A stretch of DNA of 64,000 bases from Haematococcus lacustris. Taxonomy: Eukaryota > Chlorophyta > Chlorophyceae > Chlamydomonadales > Haematococcaceae. Below, piece after piece: positions 53,861-64,000 of this stretch; positions within the stretch are counted from its first letter, which is position 1; the number at the start of each line of letters is the position of its first letter. The translations under genes were made by a program, and so were the position numbers. The DNA is taken from positions 561,849 through 625,848 of the forward strand of contig JASKMD010000029.1 in the NCBI GenBank assembly GCA_030144725.1, read 5' to 3'. Below the pieces are notes generated by a model. That model did not search any database. It was given only the letters and a program-made list of their open reading frames with translations, and was not told where the DNA came from.

Positions 53861-56353
53861 CTAGGCCCCCCAGCAGGTAAAATGTGTCATGCTTGAGCTG
53901 TGCCAGTTTGTCTTGCCAGACTGGCTGGTCGCCGCTCCGGGGGGTGGCTTCTGCAGGCTCAAGGGTGTCAGCAGGTGATAAGGGGGCTAGTTAACGAGGT
54001 TGGGTTTGTTGGGTTGGTTGCAGTTTGATCAATCAGTTTTACATCAGTTTCTCATCATACTGTTGATATCTGATAGGCTTTAACCAAGCTCGCCATGTCG
54101 CTAGGAAGCGGAAGTGGAAACACTGCGGGAGCTGATGGTAATCCTGATGTGTGGCCTGTACGGATGTGCTGGATCCCCTATATGGATGCTGCTGGCTTTG
54201 CTGCGGCACAGTCACTGCACACTCCAGCAGCTAGAGTGAGGTTGGCCCAGTGGCTGAGCAGGTGCCCGCCACACCCACCTTAGGTACAGCTCCCATAACA
54301 CTGGGAAGGGTGGGCGATCAGCCAGGCTGGGGCTGGTCTGCTGCAGCTGCTGCCAGCGGGTGGTCCAGGTCTGGGCATCCACAGATAGCACCTGCACATA
54401 CACACACACAAACATACACACACACACATACACACATCATGCCTTAGGCAGGGTGAGGGGGAGGGGGAGGTGCAAGGAGTTAGTCGTCAGACTGTGTACC
54501 AAGTGTGTAGGCCCGGCTGTAGCGCCGCCCCTCCCGGCCCCTGACTGACCTGCAGCTGGCCCCACACCCTGAGGGAGCGCAGGGCGGGGCAGCTGGCCGC
54601 CAGCAGCAGCCAGGGGAGGTCCAGGTCAAACACCGCCAAGGTGACCAGGGAGGTGAGGCGCGTGAGGGGCTGGAGGGCAGGCAGGGAGAGGGGAGCCGGG
54701 GAGGCCGCTAGCTGCACGCTGAGGCAGCGCAAGGTGACGGGCAGGAGGGGCAGCAGGGTGCCTGCGGTCAGGGGCAGGGGCAGGGCAGCCCGGTGGCCCG
54801 GGTCCCCTACCTTTGCTGGCTCATCAACAAGGGATGGTGCGTAGGGAGGGCAGGCTGGGGGACAGGCTGCGCTCAGAAGGCTGTCAGGGGGGTCTTCATC
54901 GCGTCTGCCGGGGCCCTCGCCTACTGGTCCTGGCCCTGACCCATGCTTTCCCTGCCAGCCATCAGTGCAGAGGCTGGCTTCCCTGAGCTGGTGGACACTT
55001 TTGTGGACGTTTGCTGAAGCCGGGATACCAGGCACAGGGCGCACACACTGAGGCAATACCTCTGGTGTAGCTGGCTGGCTGGCTGGCTGCGTGCCTGCCT
55101 GGCTGGTTGTGTGCCTGCCTGGCTGGAGGGACTAGGAAGCCGTAGGGAGTGGCCATGCACGCCAGCCACACAGCCCTGACTGTCCTACCTCAGCCTCTGG
55201 CACTCCTTCACCACCCTCACCCAACCCTCCGTACCCCAGGGACCCCGTCAAGCACCCTGGCCTACCCCCTTCCCCTCCCTGGGCCCCGCTTCAGCACCCT
55301 CGCCCTGCCCTCCCACCCCCTTGGGCCCCCCTCAGGCCCCCAACGCCCACCCTCTCCACCTCAGCCCACCCTGTCATCCCCCTTGGGCCCCTTTGATCCC
55401 TGACCCCTGAACCCTACCTGGGTCCACCACCCCTTCAGAGTCAATGACAGTCAGCCACGACAGCCGCTGGTCCGCCCTGAGCAGCGCTGGCAAGAGTGTG
55501 GAGCAGGGGGAGAGCCGCCTGCCGCTGCAGGTTGGGTCTGGCTGCCTGCTTCCACTTGACACAGCCACTGTGTCCTGTGTGGAGGAGGGGACCGCAGGCT
55601 GCTGCCCGACCACAGGGTTGAGGGGTGTAGGTGACTCCCTGCAGACCAGCTTGAGCTCCAGCAGCTGAGGCAGGTTCGGAGGGGAGTAGGCTAAGGCGAA
55701 GCAGCGTGGCGTGAGGGTGACCGTCAGGGTGGTCAGGCTGGCTGGCAGGCAGTGCAGCAGAACTGAGGCGGCCAGGGGTTGGTCTAGGTAGAGGTGCAGT
55801 GCGGAGAGGTGGGGCCCAAGCACACAGGCTGCCCTGTGAAGGCTGTCAGGGGTCCAAGGGGTGGGCAGGTGCTCGGGGTGTAGGCGCAGGGATTTGAGCC
55901 CCTGACCTGGGGAGGACGGGGCCACAGATGTTAACAGCTGCTGCAGGGCTGCCTGCTGAGCTGCTATACCTATGGTCGGGGATAGCTGCACACATAGTGA
56001 AGTCAGGTTGGGGCAACGTTTGATGAGGTTAGATTGTTGGCCAGTCAGGTGAGGGTCCAAGGGAACCTGCATCAGCTTGCATGGCAACAGCTTGTTAACA
56101 TTTGCCAGACCATGCACTAACCATGCCTATGCCTGCAGACACCGTATTTTTTAGGTAGACCCTACCTATGCCTGCAGACACCGTATTTTCCACTCACGTG
56201 TAGGGAACAAACTGCAATGTCGGCTGCCCGCCTCAGAGCCTTGCATGTCGACCTTATTCGTCCTTGTGCTTCAGGGGTAAGGGCCAAGGCTATGGTCTCC
56301 CACACACACTCAGGCAGCTCCGGGACAGCAATCATACCAGTAGGCACAATCAT
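52582..56353 (-). CDS. F-box protein with leucine-rich repeats
   Basis: F-box proteins recruit substrates to SCF ubiquitin ligases through SKP1 (family knowledge). Seven minus exons in full phase: 56353-56198, 56066-55418, 55013-54550, 54391-54279, 53303-53141, 52974-52860, 52769-52582, giving 615 residues. Residues 8-52 form the F-box: VPELPECVWETIALALTPEA, RIRSTCKALRRAADIAV. The rest has irregular Leu-rich units: LIKRCPNLTSLCVQLS, GLKSLRLHPEHL, LSALHLYLDQPL, SLTTLTVTLTPRCFAL, LVTLAVFDLDLPWLLL, CPALRSLRVWGQLQ, LLQYLHVT, LPHLDRLCIHC, LPRLRWLRVQGWQL, separated by Pro/Ser linkers. A second start at 56335 is possible. Introns contain (CAG)n, (CA)n and (GGGGGC)n tracts. Substrate unknown. Confidence 0.85.
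53042..53097 (+). repeat. (GGGGGC)n tract
   Basis: About nine uninterrupted GGGGGC hexamers in F-box intron 53140-52975 (plus strand is G-rich; the transcript would carry GCCCCC). Strong G-quadruplex potential on the template strand. Confidence 0.95.
53826..53861 (+). repeat. (CAG)n microsatellite
   Basis: About twelve CAG units within the fourth intron of the F-box gene (54278-53304). Confidence 0.95.
54393..54436 (+). repeat. (CA)n-rich microsatellite
   Basis: CACATACACACACACAAACA and further CA-rich units beside the start of the fourth F-box exon. Confidence 0.9.
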
Positions 56354-56560
56354 AATACTGTAATTTTGGAGTCTTAAAGTATTAACTCTCAGCTCATGCT
56401 GATGCGTGGCGTACTTCAGCTCCTCATACGCAGGTTATTGAGTTCCGAAGCCGTAGACATCTCTCTGGTGCATCAATTGACTCCTGCTAAACGATGGTGT
56501 GACTTGCCTGTGACTTGTAACTTGCCATTCGTGCCGCTGCGCCCAGTACACATAGTAGAC

Positions 56561-59500
56561 ATGACGGACGCCTTTGCGCGACTGCTGCGAGGAGGCGGCG
56601 AGACTACACCAAACTCAATAAAATGCAAACCACCCACGCCTGGGGGCCAGAGCAGGAGGCTTGAAAGTAGCCAAAAGCTGGAGGACAGCGATGTTCGCCC
56701 AGGGAGTCAACGGAGGTTGTCTGGCTCTGCTAGCCAGCAGCAGCCTCAGCAGCAGCAGGCGCAGCAGAGGACTGGGTCGCCATTCCCTCCGGTGGGTTGG
56801 GTACCGGCCTCAGGTCGGCCAAGGTTGGACAAGGTCAAAGCCTGAAGCTGCCACCAATCGCTGCCGGTCTGCAGAGTCATGCAAAGCTGCAACACCAGAC
56901 CGCAGCCGTGATGAAGACTCCGCGGAACAGGCCTCAGGCTCAAGAGGGCTCGCCGCAGGTCACCGCAGACCATAGCCACATCAGCACGAGCCAGCCTGAT
57001 TCACCGCGCGGCAGCGTTGGGTCTCTGGACTTGTCTACCATGGATTCTGAAACAATGGGTGCAGATGCGGAGGGCGAAAGCGTCCAGGTGGATGCACACT
57101 CTACGTGGAGCAAGCACACACTGTGTGAATGTTAGGGATGGGCATATATCATCTCTGTATGGGCCTTTGCATGCAGGTGTTTGTCAGGGTTCGTCCTCAT
57201 AACTCTGACGAGCTCAGACAAGGTCAGCTTTGCTAGATGAGCACACATGTGCCAGATGAGCGCACAGATGACTGCATTGCCAGCTGAGCGCACATGAACA
57301 TGTGTGCACATAGTACACTATGGCCATCATTTGCATGCAGGTACTAGCGAATCCTGTGTAAAACCACATGGGACAAGGGGCATCTCATGCAGTGATTCGC
57401 GTGGGTCAAAGAGCTATACCTTTGATCAAGTGCTGTTTGACACATGCCAGCAGGACGTGTTTGAAGGTGAGCTCACTGTGTAACCGGAGAGCACAATGCA
57501 CTCTGGCACTAACATACTATGCAACTCCCCTGTCTTGCAGTCGCTGGTATGCCCATGGTGGACAATGTGGTAAGACATGGTCTTCAGAACTGCCTCTATC
57601 AGATGCAGGACAACTCATTCTCATAGCTGTCTTTGCACATTTACCGCAGATGGCTGGGTACAACAGCTCCATCTTTGCTTATGGGCAGACTGGAGCTGGC
57701 AAAACCTACACAATGCTTGGCAACATCTCCAATGGGCCTGGCGGCCCTCATGAGAATGTAGGTTACCTCCCACACACATGGCAAGGGTGTCTATCACTCA
57801 CACAAGTGCCTGACCCCTGCGACAGGGCTACAGCCCAGTATTGGAACTACAAACACGCACTGTTGCAAGCTGATAGCGACTCACAGCTCATAGGAGTTAT
57901 AGGGTGCACGGTGTACAGATATGGTGTGGGGATGACACCACTGCTAGTTGTCACCACTGTAGCCAGTCAGGGCTACGATTAGCACCAACACTCAATGTAT
58001 GTCAATCCCGACCGCATCACTCTCGCACCTCCAAAGGATCAAAGGGCCTTCAATTGTAGGTTACAGCATAATTCACTTCTGCAAGCCTCCACTGTGTGTT
58101 TCTGGCTGGCTGCGCAGCGTGGACTGGCTCCTCGAGTCTTTGAGTATCTATTTGAACAGATCAGCAGAGCTCAGAGTGAAGAGGTGCGATGCAGCGCTAC
58201 TGCGCCATTGTGTGTCCCAATGCAGCATGACGGTGTGTAGTACACTGGCTTACATGCGGCACGTGAGGCCCAACGTGTCCATTCACAAGTCATTTGTAAT
58301 GCCTCTTGTTCAGCGTCATGAGCTCTTGCACTGGGTTCCATGCCATGCCATAACACTCGCTGCCTGTGTTACTAACAGGGACATGACCAGCTGGGCTACA
58401 ACTGCAAATGCTCCATGCTGGAGATCTACAATGAGAGCATAACCGACCTTCTTGTCCCTTCAGCGACCAACCTGCACATCCGGGAGGATTTGCAGAAGGG
58501 CTGCTTTGTGGATGGATTGACCGACGAGCTTGTTGCCAATGGTAAGATGGTGCTCAAACAATGAGATGTGCTGCCAAATTGTAATATTCTCTCGCATCAT
58601 ATGCTTTGTGCAGTGGATGAGGTCATGGCATTGATGAGGCGTGGAGCCGAGCATAGGCACACTGGTGAAACACGCATGAATCGTGAATCCAGTCGCTCCC
58701 ACTCGGTCTTCACTTGCATAGTGGAAAAGAGCAGCAAAGGAGGGAGTGGAGGAGTTACCAGTGTCATCTGCTCACGCCTCAACCTGATCGATCTGGCAGG
58801 TATGGAATTTTGCTGCAGACAACACAAAGTTTTGCTGCAGGCAAAAGTAGGCTCTGCAAGCTTACCCTGCTTTGACTGACCAGGTAGCGAGCGTGTACGC
58901 AGCGGTGGCATGGGTGGCAGTCAGGTGCAAGGGGAGCACTTCAAGGAAACGGTCAAGATCAACCAGTCGCTGACAACCTTGGGAAGAGTGATCACCGAGC
59001 TGGTGGATTCTCAACGGCGTGGATCGGGCAGGAGCAAGCACATCCCCTACCGCGACTCACGCCTGACATTCCTACTGCAGGTTTGCAACCACCGGCATGT
59101 ACAGATGGGCAGAGAAGTAGTGCAGGGCAGCTTTTTCATGGCAGGAAAGCAGTTGTGCACCCTGTTGCCCACAGGACTCCCTGGGTGGGAATGCCAAGAC
59201 CATGATCATTGCCAACATCAGTCCCTCGTCCTTGAACGCTGCTGAGACCAGCAGTACTCTCGCCTTTGTGCAGAGGCGAGTACAGGCTGCTCTCCGCTCT
59301 GACAGGCGACATATGACGTGACATGGTCTAGTGGTGTGGTCCTGAATGCAGAGCCAAGTGCATCAGGAACAAGGCCACCATCAACCTTGACTACCGTGGT
59401 GATGTTGCCGCCCTGCACCAAGAGATCCTGCGCCTCAACAGTGAGCTTGACAACCTGCGCAAGGGCTTCACTGACCCTGCCATCCAGGAGGCGGCCGAGC

Positions 59501-62500
59501 TGCGCGAGAAGCTCAAACAGTGAGTCAGGTCGATGTTTCCTAACTGTGTTGATTACAACACTGTAGAAGAGAAGTAGCCATACACTTCAGCTGTCATGTG
59601 CAGGGAGCTTCACCAGCAAACTGAGCTTGAGCTCAAAGTGGCAGCCCTGGGCGCTGAAAACAAGACATTGCGCCGTGAGCGGGAGCGTCTAGACGAGAAG
59701 TTGGCTACTTCTCAGGTGACTGCAATCATGCAATCGATTGTCTCTGATAACAGGGCACTCTGACATGAGCTGACGTGTTTATGCACATGTCTGCCTTGTC
59801 TTTACAGCGCACCAAGAGTAAACTTGAGGAAAGCCTTGCTGACATGCGGGATCGCGCTGCCAAGCAGGAGGTGATTTGCTTCGGCAATACTCGTTGTGAC
59901 ATGCATCCGCCTGATGTCAAAGCACCATTACTATCACTGGCGCCATGGCCTGTGCATATAGGTGGCGGCCAGTGATCAATGCCAACTGAAGCAACAGCTG
60001 GAGCAGCTTACTGAGCAGCTGTATGCAACCCAGCAGCAATGCAGTACTCTAGAAGCAGCCACAGCAGAGGCACAGGAAGTTGCTCAGGCTGCTCAGGCAG
60101 AGTACGGAGAGCAACTGAGCCAGCGTGCGACTGAGCTGGCTGAGTGCAAAGGTGCATTGGAGATGTCCAAGCAGGCTGAGCAGGATGCACTGCACCGGCT
60201 GGCTGAGAGCAGTGCGGTCCTCAATGCCCGTCAAGCCCAGCTGGTGGACCTGGAGCAGGAGCTGTCAGACCTGCACCAGGTGCTTGATTCCAAGCAACTG
60301 GCCCATGAGGCCACGCATGAGGCCATGGCCACTCTCCGGCAACAGCTTGCTGCTACGGAAGAGCTGCTTCAGGGCACACAGCAGGAGGTCACAGAGACAC
60401 GTGGTGCATTGGAGGCAGCCGAGTCTGCTTTGACTTGTGAGAAGGCTCAGTGCCAGGCCCTGAGCCTGCAGCTGGCTAGCTCAGAAGCACAGGTGGCAGA
60501 GCTGGAGGCGGCAGCCAAGCTATTGCGGAGCAATGTGGGCGACCTTGAAAAGCGGCTGGAAGTACAAGCTGAGATGGCTAGTGCCAAGTGTCTCACCCTT
60601 GAAGCCGCAAATCAAGCCGCCACTGCCATGGTTGAGGAACAGTGCACAGCTGTTGCCTTACTGGAGCAGGCAAGCGAGTGGAGCGTACTCAGCACTGTCC
60701 CCTCACTAGGGACTGTGTTTGTCTGTGTGCCCTGGCAGGCTGCTGCTACTGTTGCTTGGCAGTGATTTTCCGAGTCACAGTGCAGCGTACTCAGCAGCCA
60801 GCTGCAGTAGCTACTATGTCAGGACCAGTGGTGTTGCATGTCTGATTGCTAAGCATTGCACCGCCGTCCTTTGCAGGAGCTGACTGCTGAGCACCAGGAG
60901 TCGTCTAAACTGAAAGACCAGGCGCATGCACTGCTCGAGGAGAAGGCGTCACTGCTGCAGGTAAACTGTGCATTGTCAACTGCCTTGTCCACAGGCTGCA
61001 CAGCGCCATGTAGAATCCCTTTGCGTCTTGTGTCCTTGCAGGTTGTCAGTGAGCAGGCTGCAGACATCAAGGTCCTGAGAGACCAGACCTGCTCTTTGCA
61101 GCAAGAGCTGGCGGGTGTCCAACAGCAGGCGCTGGCTTCCAACCAATCTGCAGAGGAGTCTTCAGCGCACATACTGCAGCTGCAATCACAGTTGGATGCA
61201 GTCAAGACCGACATGCAGCAGCAATTGTCAAAGGCAAGTGTGCAGGGCCAACATTGAGTGAGTAGTGAACCTGCAAACGTATGTGCATGTCTGTTGATGG
61301 TGTTTTGCTCTTGCCATGCACTGGCACAGGAGCAAACTACAGTGCAAGAATTGCGGACTAGGTTAAAAGAAGGCGAGGTAGATGCTGCTAATAGCCAAAA
61401 GGAAGCACATGAGCGTGTCAGCCAACTGCAAAAAGAGCTGATCAGGTGAGCAGCCAGTACTAAATGTCATGCATGCATTGAGAACCCTGCTACTGTGCTC
61501 TGGCTGCACATGATCATGATCATGGCTAATCAGCTTAGTGGCTTTTGTTGTTGGCTTGATGGGGTGTGTATCTACAGCTAGGCTCATACCTGCCCATACC
61601 TGCCCATACCATGGTCCGCCACATCACTCTCGCACCTCCAAGGGGCACCTCCAAATGCTCAAAGTGAGCAAGCACATCTCCTACTGCAAGCGCATCATGC
61701 CTCCCAGCAGATCACCAACCAACCTGTGCAGGTACCAGGAGCAATCTGTATCACGCGAGTTTGAGATGAAGGGGCAGCTTTGCCGGCTGACTTCTGATCT
61801 GGAGAGTGCACGCAAGGAGAATGCTGACATCACTGCCCATGTCACTCTTCTCAAGGCCCAGCTAGCCAGCCAGCAGGAGTTGCTTTCCCAAACCCAGGTA
61901 TGATTAAAACAAATCTTTCTCGTTAGTCAGTCACCTTGTGCCACAGATGTCATGTATGCCTCATCCCTAGGTGCCTCTTTGCTGCAGGCACAACTTGTTG
62001 AGCGCAGGCAGGAGTTGCAAGCGTCCACAGATGCTCTAGGAGCTGAGAAAGCCAAGAACCAGGCAACAATCAAAGAACTGTCTCAGGTGGGCTTCTGCTG
62101 CTGAGCTCATGTGCCAGGGGCACTGCTGATGTCTTAACCCGGACTTGGCCAGTCCAACTTAACCCCACAATGTAAACAAATTGATGATGACCCCGTTGAC
62201 CACAGGAGCTGCAATCCTTCCGGGCAGAGCGTGGTGACAAGGACGCTCTGCTCAAGAGCCAGCTCATTAAGGACACACGGCAGACACGCGCATTCCAGGA
62301 AATCAAGCGCCTGATTGACTGGGCCACCACCCCACCAAGCTCAGCTCGCTCTTCCGGAGGCATGTGAGTACACTTAATCATGCACATCATATGCTTAGCG
62401 ATGTTCACCCAATCTCACTGGCTGTATGTCAGTGACATCTGCAACCAGGCATGCATGGCACGCAACTGTGTGACACTGCAGTCGAGGAGCGGATGCCACA

Positions 62501-63055
62501 ACTCCATGCTCTGGTGCAGTGGCTGGCATGCCAAGCCACACAGGAGGCGACCTGGGCTCACCAGTGTTGTCTTCGGCTGTTGAGTTGCAACACCTAGGTC
62601 GCATTGACGAGCTGGCCGATGCAGCCGCACCTCCTCACTTGCCAGTGTCAAGCACCAGCCAGGTCAGCCACCGTCAGAACAAGCCCCTCGCCGCAGCAGC
62701 ACTGTACCGGCTTCGTAGCAGTTTGACAGCCCTGGCGGCTGTGGAGGTGTGTGACGTGACGCTGTCCCCGCCCATGTCCCCCCAGCAGCACAGCCAGCGC
62801 TCTCCACATCAGCGCAGCCAGGCCCACCCAAAGGGCGAGCTGAGCTTGTCACACAGCTGCATCTCCAGCCCTCGGCTGGCTTGCGACCAGGACCATGTAA
62901 AGCTCAAATCGCCCAGCCTGGGGGTGCCAGCAATCACACCCACTCGGAGCAGCCCCAACCAGCGCCATGTCACGTGTGAGGCCCACTTTGTTGACGACGA
63001 CATCCACAGCCCCAGTGTGCTACGCAGCAGCAGGGACCAGGCCATGCTAGCATAA
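56561..63055 (+). CDS. Kinesin-12-like motor protein
   Basis: Microtubule plus-end motor with an N-terminal head and coiled-coil stalk. Twenty-two exons in phase: 56561-56666, 56738-57087, 57177-57222, 57341-57466, 57541-57569, 57650-57757, 58118-58183, 58379-58541, 58614-58799, 58884-59080, 59175-59275, 59352-59519, 59604-59715, 59808-59870, 59962-60669, 60877-60960, 61042-61233, 61330-61445, 61732-61897, 61988-62086, 62206-62363, 62482-63055 (1,305 residues). Seen: [14 protein letters not shown]-loop [11 protein letters not shown], switch [10 protein letters not shown], switch [23 protein letters not shown], and the neck [20 protein letters not shown] typical of kinesin-12 (KIF15/PAKRP1-like). 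The stalk (exons 12-21) is Gln/Glu/Ala heptad-rich. The tail is Ser/Pro-rich. Three introns begin with GC instead of GT (after 59275, 60669, 61233). The exon 1/2 boundary is uncertain (NAGNAG acceptor). Confidence 0.93.
57770..58050 (-). repeat. Diverged A-like plus short C module in kinesin intron
   Basis: In intron 57758-58117: an A-like stretch (CACACACATGGC, TGACCCCTGCGACAGGGCTA, TTGCAAGCTGAT) followed by CGCATCACTCTCGCACCTCC then AAAGGATCAAAGGG of the C module. Small, old, antisense to the kinesin. Confidence 0.5.
61565..61660 (-). repeat. Solo C module in kinesin intron
   Basis: CTACAGCTAGGCTCATACCT, repeated GCCCATACC units, CCACATCACTCTCGCACCTC and CAAGGGGCACCTCC in intron 61446-61731, antisense. 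Confidence 0.7.
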
Positions 63056-64000
63056 AATGCTACTGGCTGGCACCTCATTGACCAGCCAGTTTTGGCGTCT
63101 GCTTACAGCTTGTCAGCAGGCGTTTGCTGTATGTCGGTGGTTGCTCGGGGACTTGACCTGATTGTCTTGAACTGGCTAGTCGCCCCCAAGGGTGTCTGTG
63201 AGGCAACAGTGCAGGGGGCTGCTAGTAGGTACTAGTAGGTGCTCAAATGGAGGCCCTAGTGAGGGACAAGAGGGCTGTCACTCACATCCCTGTTGACCAC
63301 GGTAGACCTCGGAGTTACTTGACCTCTTACCAAATGCTTTTACTTTGAGCTGCTGGGCTCACATTGTGCCCATGCCACCATGCATCATCTCAGTCGGCAG
63401 CAATCAGGGCGGGTTGATCTTGCAGGTTGGTCATTGAGACTACCAGGCTATGTTTAGACTGTCCTTACCTGGTGAGGCCACGTGTTTTGTCAAACACTAC
63501 TTGTGTCATTGGTTGCACTTGTTCAGTGCCAATGGGGCAACCTATGCTACCTGGTTTGCTGTTGGCGAAGGATGTGTTCATAAAGCCACTGTAGGGAACT
63601 CGATGCCAAGAGATCATATGGATGGGTGTTTTTCATAGGGGCAGGATTTGAAGCCGAAGGTCTAGAGCACAGTTACATATTGTTGGTGACGTTGGTTGCC
63701 GAGGAATAAGAGGGGGTCCCTCTTTCCATGATGATGACTTTCACCGCTTAAGCCGCCAGCCCACTACTTGGCACCCTCCCCCTCTAGGGGTTCGTGACAT
63801 TCTACAAGGCAGGTCAAGGATAGTTGCATGCGAAAATGATGATGTGGCTTACACCGCTTAAGCTGTCAGCCGTTAGGCTGCAAGGCCATGTGAAAATGGG
63901 TTTATAATGACACATATGCCTTTATTCAAGACCACTGGGTTCCCTGTCATTGTTTACCTGTCCATGTGATTACTCAAACGCGTGACGGGCAAAGTTAACC
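63056..64000. other. Region downstream of the kinesin gene
   Basis: Presumed 3' untranslated region and intergenic DNA. Two CACCGCTTAAGC phrases about 100 bases apart (63743, 63852) are followed by CAGCC-type sequence. Short open frames (63450-63638) have no supporting features. No TGTAA was found here. Confidence 0.5.

Noticed and set aside
62350..62490. A fourth GC-AG intron after GGAG at 62358
   Set aside because: An ordinary GTGAGT donor at 62364 joins in phase to 62482, so the GC site is not needed.
1..64000. tRNA or rRNA genes
   Set aside because: No cloverleaf with a GGTTCGAATCC-type arm and anticodon stem, and no conserved rRNA phrases were recognised by eye. A phrase near 13334 (GATTCGAACCCC) resembles a T-arm complement but lacks a matching acceptor stem that I could find.

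Overview
The window looks like nuclear DNA of a green alga, probably of the order Chlamydomonadales and possibly Haematococcus-like (organism is inference; no search was run). Support: moderately GC-rich DNA, genes split into many short exons with long repeat-filled GT-AG introns (a few GC-AG), very long Ala/Gln/Pro/Ser-rich disordered protein regions, TGTAA-type polyadenylation candidates, and many dispersed transposon pieces. Nothing prokaryotic (operons, ribosome binding sites, CRISPR) is seen.

I joined exons by hand. Nearly every join below keeps reading-frame phase, which is the main evidence for the models. Left to right: (1) 2-10542 (+), the 3' part of a formin, with the end of the FH2 domain followed by a disordered tail of more than 1,600 residues; (2) 10.5-17.9 kb, gene-poor DNA with two non-autonomous hAT-type elements that have perfect 8-bp target duplications, the second carrying another transposon inside it; (3) 17914-20131 (+), a small protein with a divergent J-like C-terminus; (4) 21422-24798 (+), a complete acyl-protein thioesterase; (5) 24.8-28.3 kb, transposon debris including the longest TnpB/Fanzor-like reading frame; (6) 28288-31364 (+), a 158-residue single-pass membrane protein with a plastid-type N-terminus, visible only after splicing; (7) 33037-34537 (-), a 229-residue probably helical protein; (8) 34728 onward (+), the start of a divergent gene; (9) 36224-50934 (+), a very large CDKL-type protein kinase with a disordered N-terminal extension of about 1,600 residues; (10) 52582-56353 (-), an F-box/leucine-rich protein; (11) 56561-63055 (+), a kinesin-12-like motor of 1,305 residues.

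The theme linking the non-coding space is one repeat family. On the minus strand it reads: a 5' module (C) ending in a start codon, an ORF whose C-terminal part carries a TnpB/Fanzor-like RuvC-III signature and a CAG-encoded polyglutamine tail, then a 3' module (A). About twenty whole, truncated or internally deleted pieces lie in introns of the formin, J-like, thioesterase, membrane-protein, kinase and kinesin genes, and every intronic piece is antisense to its host gene.

By family, the proteins cover actin nucleation (formin), microtubule motility (kinesin-12), a kinase family linked to cilium length (CDKL), depalmitoylation (thioesterase) and ubiquitin targeting (F-box). I see no operon-like link between them beyond one divergent gene pair at 34.5-34.7 kb.
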